Origin: Malus domestica
Lineage: Eukaryota > Streptophyta > Magnoliopsida > Rosales > Rosaceae
DNA length: 64,000 nt
Direction of reading: 5' to 3'
NCBI RefSeq assembly: GCF_042453785.1
Contig: NC_091669.1
Span: forward strand, 33,931,001 to 33,995,000
In this document: positions 24,381 through 36,212 of the stretch, piece by piece
How the letters are laid out: each line of letters opens with the position of its first letter
Numbering within the stretch: the stretch's first letter is position 1
Translations under genes and position numbers: made by a program
Notes under the pieces: model-generated
The model's database searches: none
Seen by the model: only the letters and a program-made list of their open reading frames with translations
Told to the model about the DNA's origin: nothing

Positions 24381-25929
24381 GTTATTGTAACAACCCGTCC
24401 CAAATAATTTTACAAATTTCAGAACAGAAGGGCATTTTGGTAAATTCATTGGGATGGATTAGAAATTTTCAATTGAGTTGCTTTTGGGTCTTATTATGTA
24501 TACCTGGTGGGGCCCATTTGCTTTGGTTTTGTCTTATCGGCCCACTTTCCTTTCTTCTTCCTCCTTCCTGTGTGTAACTCTCCCTCACTCTCTTTCTACC
24601 CATCACTTTTTCTCTTTCTCTCAAGCACTTCCCGAACCCTCTATCTCATCTACAACTCATCCTCTTCCTCATCTCAATCTTAACAACAACAACAACCCTT
24701 CAAAGTTTCGTAAAGACCTTGAAAACCCCAGGCTTGAAGCCGTGTACCCCAACAGTGACTAAGGTACTGTTCATTGTCTTCCCCGACGAGTCACGACGGA
24801 GGAAACCACCTCGGAGAGTTTTCCCAATTTCCAACATATACCCGTGGCTTTCAGGCCACTTTCCGACCACCTCTCGACCTCTCACTGGTGCGTTTGTTAG
24901 TGGTGCTTCCGTCCACCCTTGTTTGCACGGCTCTTCGCCAACAGTGTAAGGTGAGTGGACCCCTTCCAAAATGCATGTTTTACTATTAGAAATGCATACA
25001 TGAAAAGTATGATTTAATGGCTACGCTTTATGAAGCATTTATGAGTAAATTAGATTCACACTTTATGATATATTATGATTTATCGACTTTACATTCTTTG
25101 TGGTATATATGATTGTTGACTATATACCTACTTATGAGCGTGGTTTTACGATATGACGTTTAGTTACTGAGCTCCGATATGACGTTTTAGTTACTGAGCT
25201 TCGATTTGAGATATATATATATATATTAGAAATATTATGTTAATGTTTTTATGTGCTTATTTAGTGGATATTGAATGTCCTGCCTATGGGTGAATGAAAT
25301 CATTAATTGGATTTGTTCGGGTGATGTAGGGCTTACGGGCGAATGATACTGCCTATGAGCGAAGATACTTATATTGGCTTCGACCGGACGTGTGTAGGTG
25401 GCTTCGACCGAGTGTGTGTAGGTTGACACGCCCCGACCCTGATTTTCTCCGTACACCAGGGTAGGCACGTGCTGGCAGACACCCGAAGGTGACGCAAGCC
25501 ATTTAGGATGCATGAGAATTAAAAATACAAATAAGATAATAGGAATTTAATTATAAATATTATGCAAGTGAGGAACATGTTCAGAGCATACGACTAACTA
25601 GAACACTAAATGAAATAATATAAAATTGAATGAATAAAAGAATGGGTCATACGCCGAAAGGACTTGAAGATGCCGATGCGGAAGTGCCTTGACGCTGGAA
25701 TTGTACGCTTCGATTCTAAGTCCTGAAGGGGGCGCAAAACAAACATGAGTGGACCAGAGCTTATATACATATAATAGAAACAATTATCAACATACTAACC
25801 CCCAAGTTTTATGAAAACAATAGCGTAATAGATAATAGATTTTTCCGAAAACCCTAGCATGCCATAAAACATCTCATAAAAGATATCTCGTGTATAGTGC
25901 TAACTAGTGGTATCAGTATCAGTAACAGT

Positions 25930-26115
25930 ATCAGAACCCTTCATTTGCCAAACAGGCACATCTATCACTTGCCAAACAAGCATAACAGTATCATTTGCCA
26001 AACAAGCCTATCAGTATCAATTGCCAAACATGCATATTCGTATCAATTGCCAAACAGGCAGATCCATATCAATTGCCAAATATGCATATCCATATCAATT
26101 GCCAAGCATGTATAT
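25930..26115. repeat. Minisatellite, about 30-bp units
   Basis: About six imperfect units with the core CAATTGCCAAACA followed by a short TATC stretch. It lies in the arm of element F, at the position where related elements carry unrelated minisatellites. Confidence 0.85.
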
Positions 26116-26128
26116 AGTGACCATTAGG

Positions 26129-28450
26129 TGACACACCCCGATCGAGATCAAGGCATGTTGGTCGTCACATGAGAGTGATGTAGCCATGTGCACAGTGCGG
26201 AAGCAATAGAGATGAGAAATATACGAATAATTAAAAACCAAATTACTAGAGTGCACTCCAAAATAGGAAGTGATAGGAGTTAGTTACAAAAGTAAGCACT
26301 CCTAATCAGAGCATAATAAGTCTAGGTGCAGTCCAGTAGGACAAGTACTAGTTTTACAGTACCAGAAATGTCCTACTATTTTTTAGATAGGTTAGAACTG
26401 TCGACGTCCTCAAGCCACCAATAGCAAGCTTACTTAAAACCTGGAGGGACACAAAACAGAAAACGTGAGTGGGCAAAAACAAATGTTTTACAAAACCATT
26501 TCATTTAACAACATATCTAACCCCTCGCTGTAAAACATGTATAATTTTTCCCAGAATCAAGATATAAGCATATACATAAATATATATGAAATCATATCAA
26601 TTCAATTCATACTTCACATAATCATATTCAAATGTATGCCATACCAAGATATAATAGAGTAAGCAATTCAGGTAAGAATAATTATATAGAAATATAACAT
26701 GTGAGCCGGAACCCCTATGGTAGTCTGTACGGCTGAATTTATAGCTCAAAAGTCACTCTAGCCGAAGTCACTACAATGACCTATACGGCAACATACTGCA
26801 CAAGAGTCGGAACCAAACAAAAAGGTCTATACGACAATAATGAGTGTAATACAATCATGCTCAATACTACTCTCACATAATAGTTGAGCAATAAATCGCT
26901 AGTCACCTACGAGTCGGAACCATAAATAAGGTCTGTACGACAAGACTGTGCACCTAAATTGGATCCAATATGAGCATATGGTGCAGGATGTGACATAATA
27001 AACAGGCATGTGCCATAACTATGGCTAAATCACAATCACCCTAAGTGCAGCTTTATGAGCTCAACATTATTCAATCACATATCACATCATCGATGATTCA
27101 CATAACCAAACACAACTTACCTGAGCTTACCTGAGCGTCCACATCACCACATTTAGATATATATAAAGCCTTACATACCAATCATGTATGAATTATAAAC
27201 TTATATGCATGGCATTTATGGCATATTATTATTTAAACACATATTTTTGGGAAAATATCAAGTATATAAATATTTACTGAAATCCAAAAGCCCACTCACT
27301 AGTAAGTCGAAGGGTCGTAGCCCCTGAGTTGCCCTTAGATACGCTCGTCCTCGGGATAAGTCTCACCTATATGCGAATTAACTATAAAAACATTATTTTA
27401 AAGCACATAGGCAAAACTAGCTAATAACTTCTTATACAAAGCTCAAAATGGGTATATGAATATACCACAGTGACCTACACAACCTCAGGATCATCCCCAA
27501 ATTTTCAGATAAATTTTTGGACCCCTTACGCACCGCCACGCGCCGGCGAGTGCACGGCAAGACGCGCAGGCCACGCGTAGGGAATCCTGACGGATTCCTT
27601 AACTGTTGTTAGGAATATTCCATTAAAACCCAACGGTAACCGTCCAACTAACTGACGGCGTTAGCATATTCCGTCAAAACTGACGGAATATTCCCCTTTC
27701 TTCTCCGGTGAGTCACCGGTTTCTGGGTAAAACTTTAAAACCACTATTCTCCTTCGTTTCTTCACCATTTTTCATGAAATTGGTACCAAAATGAAGCTAA
27801 TAACATGTAGAATCACGTTATACAAGTTTCAAGGCTTAAATTCTACTAAATTTTCCTCGAGAAAGGTCGATAGCTCGGCTTACCTAGAAACACGTCAATC
27901 TCAGTCATCCGACATCCAAATCCTTCCAACGAAGTACCCTGAGACTCGTGAGGACCTCCTTAAGCTTCCTATGTCCTTAGAATTCCCTGAAACACAAGGT
28001 TTTACGTGTGCATGAACAATGCACAAAATCGGGGTTAGGGTTTCTCGGGTTTTCGAAGCATTCACGTCCAAACAAGGGTACCAACATACTCAGGAGGTTA
28101 CAATGAGCAAGAACCTTACCTTTAAAGCTTCGATCCATGCCTGAAAGGGGGAGTTCGAAGCTTGTCCATACGAAAGAGGAAAGAGAGAGAGAGAAAGTCC
28201 GAGAGATGAGAGAGAGGGCACGGGAATGAGAGAGAAGGTAGGTGGGTATGTGTGGTCCAAAAGCCACCAATCACAACTAAGAGAACACTTAGTTCTAATT
28301 GGGTCCAATAAAAGAGGAATATAGCTAATTGGTCCACACTCTTAAGTCTAAACCACAACATCCATAATAATTCTCAACGTCCAAGGGTATTTAGGTAATT
28401 TCACGTCGTCGATAAATAAATAATACACAACTCCAGGACGGGCTGTGACA
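26129..28450 (-). mobile_element. TG..CA element C, inserted in element F
   Basis: A 2322-bp element that starts TGACACACCCCGATCG and ends GGACGGGCTGTGACA. The flanks are TTAGG (26124-26128) and CTAGG (28451-28455), a 5-bp duplication with one mismatch. It has the same orientation as F. It contains the family phrase GTGAGTGGGC (about 26466), a minisatellite built on GAGTCGGAACC and GTCTGTACGAC (26700-26945), and near its right end GA-rich sequence that reads as CT runs in the element sense. It was the latest of the three insertions. Confidence 0.75.
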
Positions 28451-30914
28451 CTAGGTATGCACAAAACGTTGAACATAATCTTTCTAAAACATAGGTACAC
28501 ATATCTTAAAAGCATCTTCATAGTATAAAGTCATTCATAATCTATATTATAAAGAAGTGTTATAAAAACATGTTCTAATAGTATATCGTCATCCATCAAA
28601 TATCCTATAAAGAACATGGGTTCGATAGAAAATATGGTATTCCAAAATAAGCTCAATATAGCATGATAACCAATTTCTCATAAAACGTTCACAAAACGTA
28701 TTCAGCAAATCATGCTTTTCATGTATGCATTTATACTATTAAAATATGCATTTTAGAAGGGGTCCATTCACAGTACTTTTCCGTCGAAAAGCCACACAAC
28801 CTAGCGAAGAAGGAAACACCATAGATAATTGCCCCTAAGCACATAAAAGGTACATTTAGTCAAACTCTACTCAAACAAATTAATTTGGGAAAACGGATGT
28901 CTGAAACGGATTCAGGACGTTGAATTACCCTAAGAAGGGTCATGGGTAAATTTCATAAAAATCAACACATAATATTCCCTGACAAAATATTCCCTAATGG
29001 AATATTCCCCATAAAGGGTATGGGCCGGTTAGGGTTTAGGGTTTGAAAGATTAAAGGGTTTAGTAGAGACTTGGGTTAGGGTTAAAGGTAAGGTTAATGG
29101 TTAGGGCTTAAAGAGGTTTTGGGTCAAAGGGCCTAAAGGAGTGGGTTTGGGTTCCAAAGCCCAAAGGCTTCAAGGCTGCCCCAAAATGGCTGGCCTTAAA
29201 GGGCTTCAAGTTCACGGGCCAAAGGCCCTATTTGAATGGCCCAAGGGCCTTTGGGTTTTAAAAAGGAAATAAACAATTAAATAAATAAAGATAAAATAAT
29301 TGGGTTAGGCTTGGGTAATCCGACCCAAGGCCTAGACTTAAAAGGATTTGGGTTTGAGGTTTTAGCGGGCCAAGGCCTGATGTTGGTTACGGCCCAAAGG
29401 GCCTGAGTTTGGTGGGTCACCGGACCTCAAGAAGAAGAAGGCCGAATTTCGGCCGGAAAATTGGACAAACTTTAAACGTTAATAACTTTGTCAATACTTA
29501 ACGAAATTGAGTGATTCAAAAATGAAAATCATAGTTCTCGACGAGATGAAGAGAATGGTACCTTTCATGACACTAACTCGCTGTGGTTTGGCCGAAAAAT
29601 ACCTCGAAAGCCTCAGAGGTCGCCGAAAATTGGGTATGAGTCAAATGGATATAACTTCTTCAATACTCAACGAAATTGGGTGATTCAAAAATGAAAGTTG
29701 TAGTAATTAGTGAGACGAAGAGATTGATACCTGCATGCCAGCCAACTCACCGTGGTTTGGCTAGAAATTTCCTCGAAAGGGGAAATGCTTGCCGAAAAAC
29801 TGGGAAAACTCCCCGAGTTGTTTTCACGTCCAAACCTTCACCAAAAACCACTAAGCCTTCTAGACTACTAGGGAGAAGGATGGAAGAATAGTTCGACTTA
29901 CCTTCGCTAGAAATCACTTGCACAATGACTGTGTACAATGTCAAAGAGAGAGAGACCGGAGAGGTGAGGTATAGAAGGAAGGGTCCGAGTGATGATGATG
30001 GTGTGATCGTGGCGATGGCTGCCTGCATGTATGTATGTATGTGTGTGTGTGTGAGTTCGGAGAAGAAGGAATGAGAGAGTTGCAGAGAGTCGAGAGAGAG
30101 ATAGTTAAGGTAGAGTGAGAACTGAATGAGAGAAAGAGAGCTCGGGGGAGCACAGAGAGGAGAGAGACCGGGGGACACAAAAACAAGGTAGGCCCCCTGG
30201 GCACACCTATTAAGGCCCTAAAAACAATTTTTAAATAAAAAAACCCAAAACTACTTTTGAAATCAGGGGTGGGGCGTAACATAGGTGGCTTCGGCTGGAA
30301 GATATTTATATTGGCTTCGGCCGGGAGATGTAGTGGCTTTAGTTCGAAGATATTTATATTGGATTCGGCCGGGTGATGTAATGGCTTCGGTCGATTATGA
30401 TAATACTACTAAGTACATTATATATGATATATGTTTTATGAAAGGTTTTATGGCATGTTAGGGTTTTCGGAAAAACCTATTACTTATTATGCTATACAAG
30501 TTTTCTAAACCTGGGGGTTAGTACGTTAAAGATTAATTGTTTTAGTATTACTTATATATCAACTTGGTCCACTCATGTTTTGTTTTGCACCCCCTCAAGA
30601 CTTAGAATCGAGGCGTACAATCCTGGCGTCAAGGCACTCCCGCATCGACATCTTCGAGTCTTCTTGGTGTAGGACTCATCCCTTTGTTCATTCAATTTTA
30701 TATTATCCTTTATTTGTGTCTTGGATTAGTTGTATACTCTGAACACGTTCCATAAATGCATATTCATTATGGTTAAATTTACGAGTTTTTATTTATGTCG
30801 ATTAATTGTTCATAGTTCTCATGCATGTTAGTATGGCTTCGTCACCTTCGGGTGTTGGCCAGCACGTGCCTACCCTGGTGTTTGGAGAATATCAGGGTTG
30901 GGCATGTCAGTTAT

Positions 30915-31480
30915 CCTTTCTTGACCCAAACCTTGTATTTTAGGCCCAAACATTGCCTCATTACTTTTGAAATCCTCAACCACGGACCTGGCCTGAGGGT
31001 TTTGAAGAAACGAATATTCTTCAACTCCTCACACTAGTTTGCAATAAATTTCCCAATCCTGGTTTACATGCTAACCTTGCCTTGACTAACCATCCACATT
31101 ACTTCTGCCATGCGTCAAATTTTCATAGTGACTATCCAAATTCAGCCGTTCATAAACCACACTCTCCCACACAACCTAACTATACTATCGAAAAGTCTTG
31201 TCTTAATAGCGGTCAGCTCTCAAGTTGAATTCGTTGGCATGAAAACTGGCTCACGTTGTTTCAATTCTCCCAACCGTAATGATTGAAAAACACACCCCAA
31301 GATTTTTCGTTGTTCTCTAAAACTTGAAATCTAGAATCTCTTTACAACCTCACCCATATAAAATCCAAACTTTTATTTTATTTTCCCTTTCAAAGCCCAA
31401 AAACTTCGAAATTTTAAATTCCAAGAATTCTTCAGCTTTTTCAACCTGCAATCTTTTCTTTTTCACAATGGTACACGCTC
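30915..31480. other. Intergenic DNA after the nested elements
   Basis: The continuation of the old sequence interrupted at 24385. No gene, RNA or clear repeat boundary is seen. Confidence 0.3.
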
Positions 31481-32604
31481 AATCTTGTTGTGTTTGGCTC
31501 ATATACTTATGAGTTGGCAACAATTTTGTAAGTGTAACTTTGTGATTGCTACAAGTAAATGGCAGCAGCCATTTGTGACTTTGTGTTTTGGAAGCAAGAA
31601 CAGGTCTTGACTTTGTGAGATTGCATGCAATTGTACATTTTTTTTCTTTTCTATGCATTAAATGGCAGGTGGAGTAAAGGGTTGCACTCTATAGGCTAAG
31701 TATAGCAATGGGTGTCGAATATGCCATGTGAACCCAAGACTTTTTGGTCTTGGTGGTTGGCATAATTGCTAGTGTATGCCTATAAGTGAAGGCAGCACTC
31801 TTGCATTGGGATATGCTTGGAAAGTGGGAGGGTAAGCATCAGAGAAGCATCAAAGGGGGAGAGCATTCGGCTCTCACATGGGGAAGGTTGAACATGGGTT
31901 GAGAGAAAATCAAGAGAGTTGTGAAAAGATCTTCTAGTGAAAGAACTTTTGGGGTAGAGTGAAGCTCTTGGGAAAATTATGTGAGTGGGTGTACAAGGGA
32001 CCCGTGATTGGGTTATGTCGATTTAACTCATATGTAACTTGTTCTGTCATTCTCATAGTGAAGAGCAATATCTCTCCGGGGACGTAGGTAGGTTTTTGCT
32101 GAACCTTATAAATTTCTCGGTGTCTGTATTTCTTGTATTTTTATTGTGAGTTGTGATTTGGTGAGGTTGTAATTTAAATCTTGGCTTCGCACTAACCGAA
32201 CGGGCCAACAATTGGCATAAGAGCATCGTAGGGGGCTTTGGTTCGTTGGAGGTCCAGATTTGTTGTTCACCATGGAATTTTTTGTTCAGCAGTTTAATGG
32301 GAGAGGCGGTTTTACTCTTGGCAGGTGAGAGTAATGGAAGCCTGAAAAAATGGAAGACGTGTTCAGGGATGCTTAGATCAACTGCGAAAATTGATGTTGA
32401 GGAAGAAACAAAGGGCTCTTTCTTCTTACCTCACTTCTAGATTCGTACGAGAACCTTGTGAAATTTCATTGCATAGAAAGATATAGTAAGTTTGGAGCAG
32501 GTGCAGGCTTCTTTGGTGTGGAATGATACAAAAAGGGAGACCATGGATGATGGTAGGCACGAGACTGCTTTAACTGTTAAGGTTGGAATCGTGGAAGAAA
32601 ATTC
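31480..32604 (+). mobile_element. Decayed Copia-type retrotransposon 5' end (LTR, primer site, gag remnant)
   Basis: An LTR-like tract ends CCAACA at about 32210. It is followed by ATTGGCATAAGAGC, a near match to the usual initiator-tRNA primer site. Then comes a broken gag start: FNGRGGFTL, after a frameshift WQVRVMEA, and later SYENLV, words typical of plant Copia gag. Frameshifts and stops throughout show that it is dead. Integrase and reverse transcriptase are absent, and the sequence passes directly into an HD-ZIP fragment at about 32605. The exact LTR start was not found. Confidence 0.55.
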
Positions 32605-33962
32605 TATTTTGATGAGACTTTTGTCCATTGTTTAGTGGTTACCTTGCCTGAAGGCAAGAGGAGTGTAATGAAGCTCTGTCAAAGAATGGTGAAGAACTTT
32701 TGTGGAATGCTAAGCATGGCAGGTAAACTTGACTTCCCTCAGTTGTGTTGAGAGTTGTCTCACATCGGTGAGGGATAAGGTTTACTATGTGTTTATATGG
32801 TCTTAGGCTACTCCCTATATTGCCAATTGGTTTTATGGTGGAACCCCAATTTCATCATAGTATCAGAGCGGGTTGTTTTCGTGTGAAGCCAAACGGCCAA
32901 ACGCGCTCCACATCATCCAGTTGTTGTCTACGTGTAGACTTGAAAATCCGCAACATTTGCGAGGGCGTGTTGAGAGTTGTCCCACATCGGTGAAGGACAA
33001 GGTTTGCTATGTGCTTATATGATTTTGGGCTACTCCCCATATTGCCAATTGGTTTTATAGTGGAACCCCAATTTCATCAAATTGTCCGAAGTGAACAACA
33101 GTGGGGTTCGAGTCTCTGTCTGTAAGAGTGCAGAATCAAGACAGCATGGCATGATCGTCAGTGTTGCTACTTCTCTTTGGCTTCCTCTACCATCCGAAAC
33201 TGTCTTTAACTTCTTCAAAGATGAGAAAAATAGAGTTCAGGTTTCTCACTAACAAAAAGATCCTCCTCATTTTGTTAGGTTGAAATGTGATATGACTGAT
33301 ACCTTAATTTGATTTCTCTCCTAGTGGGATGTTCTGTCTAATGGAAATCCAGTGCATGAGATTGCAAACATTTCAACTAGAACGCATCCAGGAGATTGTA
33401 TATGTGTCATTCGGGTAGTTTCATTTCCTTCTTCCATTTTTCCTTTCACAAATATTTTATCCCGGAATAACGGCGAAACTACAGGTGAACTGATGGTACT
33501 TTAAATGCTGGAAGGATGAGGAAATGCTTTCAGCCTATGTTTTTGCTTTATAAACAGTTCAGTTTGATCTCAATGGTTTCTGTGGAGCAGCCTTTCATCA
33601 ACACCGAGAATAACATGTCGATGCTTCAAGAAAGTTACACAGACCCTTTGGGATCCTTATTTGTATATGCTCAAGTCGACATACCAGCTCTTAACGTAGC
33701 AGTAAGTGGTGAGGACTCTTCCAACATACCTATCCTCCTATCAGGGTTTGTGATATCAGGTGATGGCCGTGCTGAAATAACTGGGGATTCAGGCAATTCC
33801 AGGGTAGGTGGTTCACTTCTTACAGTGGCTTTCCAGATATTGGTTTCTAGCCCCTCAATTTCAAAGCAGATGAACATGGAGTCGGTGGCAACTGTCAACA
33901 CTCTCATTAGTTCCACCGTTCAAAAGATCCAAGTTGCTCTCAACTGCTCGAGCTTTCATTAA
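32605..33962 (+). pseudogene. HD-ZIP IV 3' fragment (exons 8-10), copy of gene 1
   Basis: Matches gene 1 from the end of intron 7 to the stop and beyond. Exon 8 is 32636-32745 plus 33080-33240, exon 9 is 33325-33414, and exon 10 is 33591-33962 with the same 372-nt length. Exon 8 is split by a 334-bp TRIM and has a 3-nt deletion. Exons 1-7 are missing, replaced upstream by Copia debris. Exon 10 stays open and ends SSFH where gene 1 ends SSLD. Downstream similarity continues through the gene 1 flank. It cannot make a DNA-binding protein. Confidence 0.9.
32746..33079. mobile_element. TRIM retrotransposon (complete, 334 bp)
   Basis: Two 112-bp LTRs (32746-32857 and 32968-33079) start TGTTGAGAGTTGT and end TTTCATCA. 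They differ at about ten positions by eye. Directly after the first LTR comes TAGTATCAGAGC, the complement of initiator methionine tRNA. A purine-rich GCGAGGGCG precedes the second LTR. The internal part is 110 bp and codes for nothing. The flanks are AGTTG (32741-32745) and AATTG (33080-33084), a 5-bp duplication with one change. This is the standard layout of a terminal-repeat retrotransposon in miniature. Confidence 0.93.
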
Positions 33963-34758
33963 ACTGTTTGCGGTGGAATTGTAATTCTTATGCTAAGAAT
34001 AAAACTAGCCGTTGGAGAAGGTTGTGAAATTTATTTTTGTGACTGTTTTGAGACTCCGTTTGAATTTCGTTTTGAATAATTGGCTATATATACGATGCTA
34101 TTGTTCAAGCTTGTAGGTGGTGGTCATCGAATGCGTATGGACCGTAGTCTCTATAATCTTAACTGCTTGAACTACAAACCCATCACAATTAGTCGGAGAT
34201 AAGCTCGTTATTTTGAACTTTTTGTATCAAAAAAAGAAAAAACTTTGAAGCATTTTAGGTAGATGAAGGATCAAGTTTGACAGTAAAGGTTTAATATCTT
34301 CTCTTGTAAGAAACAAAACAACAATTTTTCTTATGTAGCTAGAACTTGGAGTTATTTTTAATTTTTTTTAAGTTTATTATTATTAAAGGGACTGAGAGGA
34401 CTCGAAACTAATACAAATTTAGGGTGAAGAAAGAGTTTCGAACCGGGACGTATGGGTGGAAACTTAACACACCACTAGAATATTTGACTGCATGCCGAAC
34501 TTGGAGGTATTAATTGGTAAATATTGAGATAATTTGGCTAAGTAAAAGTTTCAAATGTAATGATGTTTATCCATGCAAAAATAAATTACACGTGGTCTGA
34601 TATCTAAGTGGATAGGGTGTTATGGTTCTACCCATGCGTCTCGACTTCAAAGCTCCCCCTCTCATAAATTCATGTAACAATTTTCGAATCCTCTCCTTCC
34701 TTGAAAAATGTATAGATTAAAAAAAAATCCATTCAAAAAATGAAAAATGAAAAGAAGA

Positions 34759-34890
34759 TTTTTTTTTTTTTGTCAAACGATAGGTTTTGTTAGATTAGAT
34801 ATTAGATTAGTCACCGGTGTGATTTGAATCCACGCTGTCATGCAAGGGCTCAACTCCTTTCCATATCTGTAGTAAAGGGCCACTTGCTAA
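34759..34890 (-). mobile_element. SINE (reverse orientation)
   Basis: Read on the minus strand there is a B-box-like GGATTCAAATC, then a body and a terminal A-tail (the T-run at 34759-34771). It is absent from the equivalent place near 8290. The bases AAAAGAA flank both sides as a probable target duplication. Confidence 0.65.
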
Positions 34891-35049
34891 AAAGAATTCA
34901 TTTCTTAGTGAAAAAGGTTTTGTTCATGATTAATGTTGTCTTAGAAGAATTCGAGCAAATGACTTTTAACAGCTTTGCCATTTGGCAAGGAAGTTAGGAA
35001 AGTAATGTGAATTATATATTTTTAAACAAAATATATTTGGCATTTTGTT

Positions 35050-35200
35050 GGAATTAACTTGGCTACTAAACAATTCAGCAGCCACTCCTGCTTATACCCA
35101 ATCCCGTGTGGATACGTGTCCAAGTCTTGTCCACGTCTCCACACGAGATTGGGTATAAGCAGGAATGGCTGCTAAATTATTCAACAACCAAGTCTTGTTC
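35050..35200. mobile_element. Palindromic Mutator-type MITE, 151 bp
   Basis: Nearly the whole element folds on itself: CCTGCTTATACCCAATC on the left pairs with GATTGGGTATAAGCAGG on the right. It is flanked by exact CATTTTGTT copies (35041-35049 and 35201-35209). A 9-bp duplication points to the Mutator superfamily. The corresponding site near 8420 has a single CATTTTGTT and no element. Confidence 0.85.
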
Positions 35201-35257
35201 CATTTTGTTTGCTCCTTGGATTCTCGCTAACGTCATCATTTTCCATTTTAGTTGTGC

Positions 35258-35475
35258 CATTGTGTAGTTAATTACTAATTAAGTACTCAAATGTGAAACC
35301 AAAATAAATTTAAAAAATTTCACACAAGTCGGTGGCTAATATAACATCTAACATAACAAAATCTTTTCATTGTGCAGTTAATTACTAATTAAGTACTCAA
35401 ATGTGAAACGAAAATAAATTTAAAAAAATTCACACAAGTCAATGGCTAATCTAACATCTAACATAACAAAATCTA
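35258..35475. repeat. Tandem duplication, 2 x 110 bp
   Basis: Units begin CATTGTGTAG (35258) and CATTGTGCAG (35368). Each contains TTAATTACTAATTAAGTACTC and CATCTAACATAACAAAATC. It is present only in the decayed block. Confidence 0.85.
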
Positions 35476-36212
35476 TTGTTTAACAAAAAAAAAAAAAAAA
35501 AATTTAGGACAACTCTGGACCATAAACTCTAAATTAGCATATTATCTCTTTCTTGATTGGATTCATTTGGTAACAATTTGGGGTCCTTATCTGAACTTAA
35601 CATAAATTCATATACACCAATTAATATTAATTAAGATTTAGTGGCATTTATCTTCACTTGTAAGTGAGAGGTCTTAGGTTCGATTTTCTCCAAATGCGAA
35701 TTTGAACCACATTATTACTAACCCATTGTGAGGCTAAACCTATCCCCTGATCCTTAATGTAGATATATCGTTTGTTAAAAAAAAAACATAAATCCATATA
35801 CATTTTTGTTTAATTTGTATATGTGAGTTCAAATCTTCTGCACTCATTTTGTGTGCGATTTCTTTGGTCTCTATCATTGGTTGATACATGTCCACAAATT
35901 TAAATTTCCTTATATTTGTTATCATAAACTTAACACGTTTTCAATCAATAATAGATGTCACAAAGAGGTCACAAAAAAGGTACAGAAAATTTGAACTCAT
36001 ATATTGTTTGGATGGATTATCTAAATTAATTGTCATACTACATGTGTGTGTGAAACCTTAAAGAAACCTTCGTCAACTGAATGAAAACATTCGTCGTGAA
36101 AACTGTTTAATGAGAGAAACCTTAAAGAATGTCGTTTGCCCAACTTGTGTGGTGCATCGATTCCAGAAAAAGAGCGACAACTCAGTTTATAAATACTTCG
36201 ACATGAGAATGC

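Larger units (their letters stand above)
25435..30282 (-). mobile_element. TG..CA element F, inserted in element G
   Basis: Starts TGACACGCCCCGACCCTGA and ends TCAGGGGTGGGGCGTAACA, with TAGGT on both sides (25430-25434 and 30283-30287). It lies in the opposite orientation to G: its left end is the reverse of the right end of G, sharing CAGGGTAGGCACGTGCTGG. A minisatellite of about 30 bp units with CAATTGCCAAACA fills 25930-26115. It is interrupted by element C. The part from 28900 to 29740 contains short direct repeats around CAACGAAATTGRGTGATTC. ORFs in it are short and incidental. Confidence 0.8.
24386..30909 (+). mobile_element. TG..CA element G, outermost of a three-level nest
   Basis: Starts TGTAACAACCCGTCCC and ends GGGTTGGGCATGTCA, flanked by exact GTTAT duplications (24381-24385 and 30910-30914). 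Without the inner insertion it is about 1.67 kb. In order it shows a pyrimidine-rich leader of CT runs (about 24550-24620), the phrase GGTGAGTGGACCCC (24950), an AT-rich section, a minisatellite built on GGCTTCGGCCGGG (25330-25434 and 30283-30400), and the right arm with GGTCCACTCATGTTTTG and CACGTGCCTACCCTGG. No protein of any length is encoded. Ends and duplications fit a solo LTR or another non-autonomous LTR-like element. Confidence 0.8.
33963..36050. repeat. Duplicated intergenic block (copy of 5171-5643 plus 7880-9100)
   Basis: Follows the gene 1 3' flank and then the gene 2 promoter, but without the 2.2 kb element A, whose target CTTGG is single at 34344-34348. Local additions are a reverse SINE at about 34759-34890, a 151-bp palindromic MITE at 35050-35200 and a 110-bp tandem duplication at 35258-35475. 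An S1 SINE at about 35630-35790 matches the one at 8665 by position and is therefore inherited. No intact gene is present. Confidence 0.85.

Noticed and set aside
24478..24989. Overlapping frames in the left part of element G
   Set aside because: They fall in the pyrimidine-rich leader of a repeat element. Composition explains the Ser/Pro/Leu-rich peptides.
27977..28361. Several overlapping reverse frames rich in Ser and Leu
   Set aside because: They read the CT-rich tract of element C in different frames; the pattern is a composition artefact.
29747..30282. 143- and 113-codon reverse frames
   Set aside because: CT-rich leader of element F; overlapping frames and no homology.
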